Shown here: positions 12,701 through 24,700 of the stretch, in pieces
Layout: each line of letters opens with the position of its first letter
How positions within the stretch are numbered: position 1 is the first letter of the stretch
The notes under the pieces: generated by a model
The model's input: only the letters and a program-made list of their open reading frames with translations
Told to the model about the DNA's origin: nothing
The model's database searches: none
Translations under genes and position numbers: made by a program
From: Morella rubra
Taxonomy: Eukaryota > Streptophyta > Magnoliopsida > Fagales > Myricaceae
DNA length: 64,000 bases
Assembly (NCBI GenBank): GCA_003952965.2
Contig: CM025849.1
Coordinates: 32,013,381-32,077,380, forward strand
Reading direction: 5' to 3'

Positions 12701-15700
12701 CGGTGATTTTCAGAATTCTCATTTCTCTACCATATATAAATAAGGATATATATCAAGTAGAGTGAATAAAAATTTTAATCTCATGCTAATACAGGACCTA
12801 TCTCTATGTGAAGCTGATCGTTTCCAGTCAGTTGGAATTGAAGTTGAGTTTAGCTCCATGTTGTTTTAGATTTAATTCTTCAAACCTATATATGGTTTGC
12901 GATATGGAATTGAAGTTGAGTTTAGCTCCATGTTGTTTTAGATTTAATTCTTCAAACCTATATATGGTTTGCGATATGTAATATAAGAATATGGAAAATC
13001 TTTCAAAGGCTTTTTGCTTTTAACATGCTGACATTTTACGAATATCATCTCTATTCTTCAAACCTATATATGGTTTGCGATATGTAATATAAGAATAAGG
13101 AAAATCTTTCAAAGGCTTTTTGGCTTTTTGCATTTTAACTTTATGCTGACAAATTTTCACTCTAAATTCATCCAAAGCCATAAAACCTTTAAAAAGAAGG
13201 ATCGGTGATATTCCTCAAGAGACCCATAATGGAAGTCAAAATTGCTAATTTAGTCTATGTGACTAGGGTCCATTTCATCCTCTGGTTGATCTTACTCAAG
13301 TAGTCATTCACATTAGTCTCTACATTAGCGTGTTTAACAGCATGGTCCCAGTGGAGCTGTATCTCTAGCTTTTATGGGCGTTTCAGGAGTGATTTTGTCC
13401 TTGTGTTCTGTTTTTCCTTGCTTTTAATTAGTCCCTTCTTTAATTCTTGTTCTACGTGGACATGAATGGACATTAGGTTTATTCTTTCCTCGCTTTGCAA
13501 TTTGTATTTTATAGATAACCTAGTGTGAAGGAGTTTATTCTTACTGGTCTACTTCATATTGCTAGTAATTCATACTTGCTTTCATGTAGTGGAATTGTGG
13601 TGGACCTTTATTGGAGATTCTTTTGAGGAACATCATCTTGCATGCTAATGTGACTGAAAACAACATTGAGGGTTCAGTCACTGTGGAATTTCTAGTGAAC
13701 TACAATAATATTCACAAGGTATATGCTTGCTGATTGTCAGAATCTCTAAATTCTTCCTGTATGAATAACATCCTAATAGCTGCTTTATCTGCTCATAATG
13801 ATTGAAGGCATTGTGGGAGCCTTTTGTCGAGCCTTGGCAGTTTCAGATGGCTGTGATTAGGAAAAATGAGATGAGCGCTTTGCTGAACAGCTTCATCATG
13901 ACAGACATTCAACTGAAATCGACAGGGCAGCTTAACTTGAACTTTACAGAATCCCTTATTGAGGTACTTTATGATTCTATTACATCATTTTGCTTCCTGG
14001 GTCACCTCTTTACCTAAAGAATTTATCAGGGGTCTTGTGGACTTCTATGAATGCCATTGCGATCTTAAAATTGATGATTTTGGATATCATCGACTGTTGA
14101 ACAATTCTCAGGGTTTTCCATTGGGAAAACATAGAAGTTGTTCTGTAGCGCTATATCCATCAATGTCTACAATCTAACTTGTAGGCTTCAATATTGATGA
14201 CGCATATGCTATTGCCTAGAATGGGTCTTAGAAACTTGTGTTCTGTTTTTCCTTGCTCTCTCCAAAGCATAAAACTTTTAAAAAGAAGGATCGGTGATCC
14301 TCATCAAGAGACCCATAATGGAAGTCAAAATTGCTAATTTAGTCTATGTGACTAGGGTCCATTTCATCCTCTGGTTGATCTTACTCAAGTAGTCATTCAC
14401 ATTAGTCTCTACATTAGCGTGTTTAACAGCATGGTCCCAGTGGAGCTGTATCTCTAGCTTTTATGGGCGTTTCAGGAGTGATTTTGTCCTTGTGTTCTGT
14501 TTTTCCTTGCTTTTAATTAGTCCCTTCTTTAATTCTTGTTCTACGTGGACATGAATGGACATTAGGTTTATTCTTTCCTCGCTTTGCAATTTGTATTTTA
14601 TGGATAACCTAGTGTGAAGGAGTTTATTCTTACTGGTCTACTTCATATTGCTAGTAATTCATACTTGCTTTCATGTAGTGGAATTGTGGTGGACCTTTAT
14701 TGGAGATTCTTTTGAGGAACATCATCTTGCATGCTAATGTGACTGAAAACAACATTGAGGGTTCAGTCACTGTGGAATTTCTAGTGAACTACAATAATAT
14801 TCACAAGGTATATGCTTGCTGATTGTCAGAATCTCTAAATTCTTCCTGTATGAATAACATCCTAATAGCTGCTTTATCTGCTCATAATGATTGAAGGCAT
14901 TGTGGGAGCCTTTTGTCGAGCCTTGGCAGTTTCAGATGGCTGTGATTAGGAAAAATGAGATGAGCGCTTTGCTGAACAGCTTCATCATGACAGACATTCA
15001 ACTGAAATCGACAGGGCAGCTTAACTTGAACTTTACAGAATCCCTTATTGAGGTACTTTATGATTCTATTACATCATTTTGCTTCCTGGGTCACCTCTTT
15101 ACCTAAAGAATTTATCAGGGGTCTTGTGGACTTCTATGAATGCCATTGCGATCTTAAAATTGATGATTTTGGATATCATCGACTGTTGAACAATTCTCAG
15201 GGTTTTCCATTGGGAAAACATAGAAGTTGTTCTGTAGCGCTATATCCATCAATGTCTACAATCTAACTTGTAGGCTTCAATATTGATGACGCATATGCTA
15301 TTGCCTAGAATGGGTCTTAGAAACAAAGTGGTGCAATTGACTTCTAGTTGGCATCTGTATACGCCATACCTTTTTTTTTAATGAATAAGCACAGTTTTAT
15401 TAGCAAAGAAAAAGAAAAAGAGCAAAAACAGTACAAAGATTGTACTAAAATCACTCAGAGCATACAAGCAAAGAAGCTAATGAAATCATAAAAATCTACA
15501 AAGGAGCCCCCCAACATCGCATTAGCCCAGAGAAAGAGAGAAAATAAGAAACTGCCCTGCAAACTCTCCAAAGACAAAGCAGCATCATCAAAACACCTAC
15601 TATTCCGCTCCCTCGAAAGACACCACCAAATGCATAACGGAACCATCTTCCAAATAGCCTTAGCCAATGGATCCCCAAACTTCCGACCCCAACACAGCAG

Positions 15701-18700
15701 AACATATCAGATTTGAGTGGCAGGAGGTGTATATTTAGATCAAGTTCTAGCCTCTAATTGATTTTGGGGTTCTGGCGAGAGCTGAATGACATTGGAAAAT
15801 GTCAACCCTTCAATTGTAATATTTTGTACAGCTTCATCTTGTTGGTTTTCTGTTTTTTTTTTTTAATAGTAATTAGTTGCAAAATATTTCTTGTTTCAGT
15901 GTCTTTCCAGGACAATTGAGATGATCAAGGATGCATGGGATCTGATAGAACCATATGATCATCCCGAAGGCCGGAGATTCTTAAATTCTGCGTTTACTAA
16001 GTATACATCTGATGGAAAATATGCCCCTTATATGCTCCAAAATTTGACTTCTGTTCCATTGATATATCGTGTTTATCAAGGGCTGGTTAATTCTGATGAG
16101 TTTGATGCCTCGGGAGTGAGAGATGGAAATCATGTTGAGCCAGGTTGTTCTGTTCCTATTTACATTAATGAAACTCCTGAAGAACAACTTTTTCGTTTTA
16201 GGCCAACTCAGTCTTCTGATAGACTTAATGAGCAGAAATCAAATGGGGTTGCTCATCATTTCATTACCATTCAACTCGAGGGAACATCTGTTACTTCGGC
16301 TCCTATTTCAATGGATCTTGTAGGACTTACCTACTTTGAGGTTGATTTTTCCAAGCCATACAATGAAGACACTGATGAGAGTGGAGCATATACCTGCAGT
16401 GGCTTTGTTGTCCCCGTTGTGTTTGATGTTTCAGTGCAGCGCTACTGCAAGTTAATATGCCTGTACTCAACAGTATGTGCATGGTCAAATTCAAGATGTT
16501 TTTGTTTATGCTAATGAGGTTTCCTTGCTTTTTATTTCTCTCTTTCCGCTTTATTTCTCTCTTCTCTAAGACACAGTTAATATGATTAGGTTGTGCTTTC
16601 AAATGCAAGCTCCATACCGTTGGAGCTGAGATTCGATATTCCATTTGGCATATCCCCGAAGGTATGAACTTGAAGTTTCTAATTCTGTAACCGATATAAG
16701 GTAACTATTCTTATCTGAGCCGCTATACCTTAGAAACCTTCCTCTTTATTTCTCTTTCAGATACTAGACCCAATATATCCTGGTCATGAGTTGCCTCTAC
16801 CTCTACATTTGGCTGAAGCGGGTTGTGTGAGTTGGCGCCCAATTGGAAATTCTTACTTATGGAGTGAATACTACAGCCTCTCAAGCCTTCTTTCACAGGA
16901 GAGCAGAATAGGGTTTCTTAAATCCTTTGCTTGCTACCCACTTCATGCTAGTGGTGATCCCTTTCGCTGTTGTGTATCAGTTAGAGATATCAGCTTGCAG
17001 TTATCTGGTCGGCCAAAGAAAGGTGGTGAAATTTTGCATAATGAGGATGACTCAAAAAAGCGGTTTGTTCACCAAGTGATGCTAAGTACTCCATTAGTGG
17101 TGAACAACTACCTTCCTGAGGCAGTTTCCTTGACAATAGAAAGTAGTGGGGTTACTCGTACTGCAGTTCTTTCAGTGGTTTGTCACCTTTTCTTAGCTGA
17201 TATATATCATTGAATACAGAGTTCTGTATTGCCTTTTGTTTTCTCTTGTTTCATTGATTGTGGTGCAATTACCCAGGAATTTTTTATGTACTATTTTTCA
17301 TAGGTGGAAACTTCCTTTCATCATATTGATCCATCACATGACCTGAGTCTGGAAATCAATATGCGAGGATTTAAACCATTGGATTTGAAGTTCGCTCGAA
17401 TGGAGAAATTCTGTACACGGGCCAAGTTCAACGGGAACAAGTTTTCAGTGTCTGAATCTCTGACCTTTTATCCAGAGTTGTCAAATGGTAGTTGATTTTA
17501 CTTTAAACTTTACAGCTGAAGTTACCATGTCTGCAATACTTTGTTAATTGTATTTATATGTTTTATTCTAGGTCCAGTGTATGTAACCGTGGAGAAGACC
17601 ATCGATGCATTCTCTGGTGCCAGGGAACTCTTCATTTTTGTTCCCTTTCTGTTATATAATTGCACCGGTTTTCCCCTCTTGATTTCAGAATCTGCTGATG
17701 ACAAGAAAGGAGGGTGTATTATTCCCTCTTGTTATGATTTGGCTGAACAAGAACTACTCCTGGGCAAAAAAGATGGTCTCAGCCTGCTACTTTCTAACCA
17801 CGATTCACATGCTATGATTCCACGAAGTTTAAGGAGCTCTTCCGTAGAAAATCGGATCATCTCAACTAGGGAGAATGTAAATTTACACTCAGCAAGATTC
17901 CTTAACAAACCTCTGATTTCATCCAATTCCCGCTCAAATCTTCACGAGATATTGGATAAAATTGATTTAGACACTCAAAAAGCTTTCCTAAACAGTTCAA
18001 AAGACGCATTGAGTTCAAGCAGTCCATTGACTTCAAGCAATGCCAACTCTGTGGGACATGAACATGGGAGGGTCAGGGCATTCATGTATTCTCCCATTTC
18101 TATTTCCTCTACAAATGAAGTTATGGTTAGAGTGAGCAGGTACTTGCCTGAATGTGTTTCAGAAAAAAGGACAAATTCTTCATTGTCAAGCCCATTTTTT
18201 CTTGTTCCGCCAAGTGGTTCGAGTACTGTTATTGTTCCTAAATCGTCATCAAATGCTGCATACGTAGTATCTGTGACTTCTAGTGCAGTTGCTGGACCAT
18301 TTGCTGGGAGGACAAATGCCATAACTGTCCAGCCTAGGTGATGTAGTAGTCATCACTACCATAAACAATGCTTTCTTTTATTTTTTTCAATATTGGCCGT
18401 GTCATGTTGATACTTCTTTTTGGCAGATATGTTATCAGTAATGCATGCCACAAGGACTTATGTTATAAGCAGAAGGGAACTGATTTTGTTTTCCGATTGG
18501 GTGTTGGAGAGCATGCTCATCTTCACTGGACAGATGCAGCCAGGTTGTTGCATTGTATAGTCGCTGACATATACAGTTCTTGGTCGTGAATTTGTGTAAA
18601 TATTCACATGTCCGCATTTTGAATACATATTGAGACAGTCAGTATGCATATTGGAAGCAAGTACAAAGTTTTGTCAATAACGGTCTAATAAACTTATTGT

Positions 18701-21700
18701 TATGCTGTCCAGAATTCTTCGGTATAGTATGCTTGATATTATTTTTGAGTTTTTGCCAATCCATTTATCAGATCATATATGGTTTTTCCTACCCTTTTTA
18801 CGTAGTAAGTGAGCACAGAGCTTGAATATTGTCAAATGTAGCCAATACAGTTATGAAATAATACTTCTTTCAATTGGTAGATTACACACAGTCAGTGGGT
18901 CTTCAACCAACGACGTCACCCTCCACCTCGGAGGGGTGTCATTTTGAGCCAAATCTCATTGCGATAGGGACATGAAATAGTGTACTTATGGATACATCAA
19001 TCATTGCAGAACAGAAAACAGACATCCTTTTCAATGCCATGCATTTCGCAGAAGCATGTGCTTTTGTGCTTAAGCTAGCATTGAAGGAGCTTTACATGGG
19101 ACGCTATATCTGAGCCTTGCTAAGCTGTATGCTGTATGCACACCTTGGAATGCTTTAATTACACTGAACCAAACCTGCTTTCCCCTTCCTGTTTTCTCTT
19201 GGTTTGTCCTAATCAATCATTGGGAGTAAATTCCAGAGCCCAAACAATGGCTATGATATGAGGGATTTTGACAAATGGGATTTTAAAAGATGACAAATTA
19301 AGTGGTTAAGTCCAAGACATTAAATTTGGTTGTTATTACTAGTGTGTCATTGTGGCTACCCTGAATCATGTGTGTGTAGCCATTTCCTTCACGTATTTAG
19401 TGTTGGAGATATCTCCTCTATGCATGTTTTCTTTAGTTTTCTGCTCCCCCCTTGTATTCATATTTCAACTTACAACAGGGAATTCCTGGTTTCCATTCGT
19501 TATGATGAACCTGGTTGGCAATGGTCTGGCGGTTTCTTACCAGATCATCTTGGTGATACTCAAGTAAAATTGCGGAATTATGTCTCCAATGCATTGAATA
19601 TGATACGGGTGGAAGTGCAGAATGCTGATGTTTCCATTGAAGATGAAAAGATTGTTGGAAGCCTCCATGGAAGTTCTGGTACAAACTGATTCTCTTATCA
19701 GATGATGATACTGGGTATATGCCTTACAGAGTTGATAATTTCTCAAAGGAGGTCAGTATTGTTGTCTATTAAGTTTTTTCACCTGGATTGCATCTCTAAA
19801 TTTTTGGTATAAGGGTTGAGGGTTAATTCTCAGTTTAGTTTTTTCCACAATCACATACAGCCATGATTTTAAAAGCTTGAGTCACTATTTGTCGGTACTT
19901 TACATTTTGTAGACGCTACGGATCTACCAGCAAAAATGTGAAACTTTTGAGACAATAGTTCACTCTTATACATCTTGCCCTTATGCTTGGGATGAACCCA
20001 ACTATCCACATCGTCTAACAGTTGAGGTAATCCTGATTGGTTTTATATAAAACAATAGGTAACTTAACTTCTAGTTTTTATTAAAAAAGCTTGTTGGTGT
20101 GTTTGGAACTGTAAGGCACGTGGAGAGCGTGTTCTGGGATCGTATGCTCTTGATGATGTCAAAGAGTACATGCCTGTATGCTTACCATCCACCTCCGAGG
20201 TATATTTTCTAGCCTTCATTCTGTATGGTACCTATAACAGTTGTCAGTTGTTGAAAGTTGATGTGTCTAGTTCTTCTGTTTGCAACTCTTCTGGTTAGCT
20301 TTTCTGAGAAAGAGAAGATGACTGCTTGGTGTTAAGAATAGATACCCAAGAATTGTTGTGCATTAAATGCTATCTATCAGATATATTTTGTCATCTCTGA
20401 TAATTTTAGTGACTTTCTTGATAAAAGTAATTCAAACTGGCTTCATTATTGGTATCACACATGTAGAGAGTTATCATGGAACTAATTTTCTGATGCTCCA
20501 TACCTGATGAGACAAAAGAAGCCATTAAAAACACAGATAAATAGGGATGCAGAATTTACCCTAGAATTGAACTCTTGTGCTGCACTTTTGAGGTTCTATT
20601 TGAGCATCTTTGCAAACAAACAAAAATTCGAAGTATTTCAAAATAGAAAAATTTTACTGTTTCCTTAAACATGGTAATGTTTCCTCCTGCTAAAAGGGCA
20701 AAGGTCTAAAATGTGTTCTTTTTTTTTTTAATTGAGTATGTGTTTCTTTTCCGTTTTTTCCTTGGGGGTAGTTAGGTGTATCAGATAAATGCGCCGTGTG
20801 GGTGTAGCTTCTGGTCTTCGTGTAGATCTAGAAGTCTGCCAGGTTCGGTAGAGAGACAAAGCTTCTCAGTATGATTTCCCCATTCAAGTTTTAAATAATA
20901 TAAGGAAGTGTATTTTGAATCGACAGATTTTGAATGATTACTTCTGTCAATTGTGTAATTAACCTCTATAATCAATCAATATTGTTGTTGTTACATGTAA
21001 CATAACCTTATAAGTATGATTTCCTGCACTATTTGGGGTTGTTGGCTAATTATTTCTGTCTGCAGAAGCCTGAGAGAATGTTGCACTTGTCAGTCCATGC
21101 CGAGGGGGCAACAAAGGTTGATTTACAATAGTTTTGTACATGAAGTGGATTATTTTGTGTTGTTCTTGCGTGCTTAATGATTGTTATCTATTGTTATAGG
21201 TCCTCTGTGTTATTGATTCAAGTTACCATATATTGAATGACGTGAAGAATTCTGGTGTGCATCACTTCAGAGAAGGAAGTAAACATTCTCAAGAACAGGA
21301 AAAACTTGTTGACTACAAGGAAAAAATTTCCATTGTCATTCCACATGTTGGTATCTCCTTGATTAATCGTTACCCACAGGTATCCGGAAAATTTTTTCCC
21401 TTACAGGAAATTTTTTTTTGGTTAAGACTTCCTAGAAAATTCTTGGAACTGTGTTCATAAGTGAATTGTTTTGCAGGAGTTGCTTTTTGCCTGTGCCACG
21501 ACCTTAACAATTGATATGCAACAGAGTTTGAATCAACAGAAGCTTTTCTTTCAAATATCATCATTGCAAATAGACAACCAGCTGCGCACTACCCCATTCC
21601 CTGTCATCTTGTCCTTTGATCGTGAATCCAGATGCACCTCAGCTAGCCAAATAAGAAATAAGGATAAAAATGCAAATGAAAGATTGTCGCAATTGTCTCC

Positions 21701-24700
21701 TGACATCTCTTGTGAACCTGTATTCTGTCTGGCTGTGTCAAAGTGGAGGAAGAAGGATATTTCATTGGTTTCGTTTGAATATATAAGCTTAAGGTGTCTA
21801 TTCTCTGCAATTAGTAAATCTTACTTGTATGAATCTTTAGTGCTTATTTTGTATACTGTTTAATTCTTGCAGAGTAGCGGATTTCCACCTTGAACTTGAA
21901 CAAGAAGTGATACTAAGCTTGTTTGACTTCTTCAAAAACGTTTATTCAAGGCTCCAGTATAGTATCTTGCCATTTTCGGATCCCTTACTTCAGCCTCGTA
22001 CCTATGAGTCAGGTTTGGTGAAGGAATCCTTGGCACACTTTCAGACATTTGAATACTTGAATGGAAGTAAGGACCACCTTCTTTCAATGAATGTTCCTGT
22101 TGAAGACAATGGAGGCAGTCTATCACTACCTTCAGTAGTTCCAATCGGAGCTCCTTGGCAGCAAATTTACCTTTTAGCCAGAAGACAGCAGAAAATCTAT
22201 GTTGAAGTGTTTGATGTGGCCCCCATCAAGTTAACATTAAGGTGAATGTGTTATTCCTGACAACAAGAATGCATTTTATAAGCAGTTTATCTCTTACTCT
22301 ATTACTTAAGCTCATTATTATGATGAACATCTCTTGGACAGCTTTTCCAGCTCTCCATGGATGCTCAGACATGGGGCTCTTACACCAGGAGAAACTCTTA
22401 TCCATGTAAGTAGCATTGTCTTACCAGAATTGGTGTTCATGATTTCTCCCACAAAAAGAAGTATTGGGTTGGTTGACAGCCAGCAATAAACTACGATATT
22501 TAGTAAGGTGAGGCAAACTACAGAGGTAGGTTAAAAAACTTCTGGTCATGTGGAGTTATGTTACTTGCAATTGGGTGCTGCTTTCTAGGTGCAGGCATGT
22601 GTATGGGTGTCAAACTGCCCAAAAATCTGAATTTTAGGATGATGGAGTGAGCTAAAAGGTCAGGAGTTGTCTTCGATGTGGGCCTGTTGGCTATTAACAG
22701 GGCAATTTATATGCAGACAGCTTTAAGTTGTTGCGTGAAGAATATTAAGATAATCCCCCACGTGATAGATGTATGTATTTGTCTTTTAGCTATATCTATG
22801 CAAAGCTCTCCCTATAGGTGAAGATCTAGGATCCTCTTTTTTGGGTTGAAAGCAGACAGCAATGTTATCTTATTGCAAATTAGATAGGAGGACAGATTTT
22901 TTTTTTCTTATGTACTCTACAGACCCAAGCCACCCTATTTCCTTGGCCTGCTGCCCCATGGTAGTGAAGTAAGATGGATTGAGAAAGTGTCCTTCGGCCA
23001 TCTGCATAGTAAGCCCTCCTTCAAGCCTCTACCTGAATTCTGGATCGTCCCTGTGCTTGCTATCATTGACTTTGTCCACCTCTAGATTTTCTGAAGGGGC
23101 CTGGGTTCTCTTTCAAGAAGATTCATCTCTTCCCCACAACACAAGTGGCCTATTATCGTATTGAATTGGGGTACTTGCAAAGGTGTTTTAAGAGAATTGC
23201 AGAACCGCTTGCCACCTCTTAAGGACCTTAAGCTCATCATTTGAAAAAGGCTTTTGCCGTATGTTCAAGTGTGAACCTCAAACCATCCTTTGAAATAGTC
23301 AAATTCAAAACTGCACCAGTTTTGTTTATGGGAATACTTCATTTTTCCCCCCCAAACTATCATGTCAATGTCATTTTGGGGTCTAAACTACCAATTTCAT
23401 CACATTATGCTCTCAAACTATTGAAATTCTTCAGTTTGCATCCCTAAATCAGATCCTGCGATAAAATTATCGAACAATGGGCTACATGGCACAATCTTGA
23501 CATCCGAATCCTATCAAAGGGCACCATATTGATGAATTTCGATAGTTCGAGGATGCAATGTGATGAATTGGTAATTTGAACCACAAAATTACATTGGTCC
23601 AATAGTTTGGGGTGAAAAGTGAAGTTTTCTCTTTGTTTATTTTTCAATTCTATGATGAACCACATCCAAATTTACTTTGGGCATGAAAAATCCTCATTTT
23701 GTCAGAGAATCTAACCAAAACTGGGTGAATCAGAAAAGATGATGTTAGAGAGAGACAAAGAGGAGAGAGCTTCAACTTAGTTATGCAATTGGAAGCCATG
23801 ATTCCTGGCCTTAGGAAATGGTACATTGCTTGCCATCGGTTGAAATCATGGGTTGGATCTAAGCCACGGTGTGTGTGGACAGAAGATTCAATAACAAATT
23901 AATGTAAGAAAAATCATGAGATTACAAAGTAGTTGAGATCACAAATGGTTGAGAACTCCAAATTGAAGATATAAATGGGACGGGAAATCTCATATGACTC
24001 CTGAATCTATCATTGCCATGGGAAACGGGTTAAGATGATTAAAGGCTATAGTACTTTAATCTTTTATATAAAGAACACATTATTTTTAAGGAGACAATAT
24101 TCCCTATCAGCTGTATTATTGGTGTTACATGTTAATAAATAATATCACAGAACTAATGGAGGTGGGTTCAAAATGGTACAGACTCTTTTTCTTTTCTTGT
24201 CTTTTCTTTTGGCCTTTCTTTCTTTGGAATCAAAATATTTTTATGGCTGCTGTCTATTTTCATCATGAATACTTATGGAAGAATAAATTACAGAGAGGTC
24301 TTATGGCTCTTGCTGATGTTGAGGGAGCACGTATTCAGCTGAAACAATTGACTATTGCACATCACATGGCTAGCTGGGAATCCATACAGGAGATCATCAT
24401 GAGACATTACACTCGGCAACTTCTTCATGAGATGTACAAAGTAATTTTTCAATAATTCTCTAGAAACCCAACCATATTTCGTTTCTTGTTTTATAAAGCA
24501 TTTTTATTTCTTTGGTCACAAATAAGTTAACAGTGATTTTCAATAAGATGAGGAGTGCAAAGTGCAGCATAATTAAGAGTAGAATTGATTAACCTTATAT
24601 TTGGAAGTTCCTTTTAGCTACATGCTTCAAACTTTGTTGAATTCTTTCAAATTTTTTCCTGCTTATTCATTTTTTAATTCCTAGAGTTCCAATTTTTTTT

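Noticed and set aside
19668..19692. Mini-intron GTACAAACTG...TTATCAG restoring the VPS13 frame
   Set aside because: It would be only about 25 bases, far below plant intron minimum, and would delete conserved residues. A one-base lesion or error is the simpler reading.
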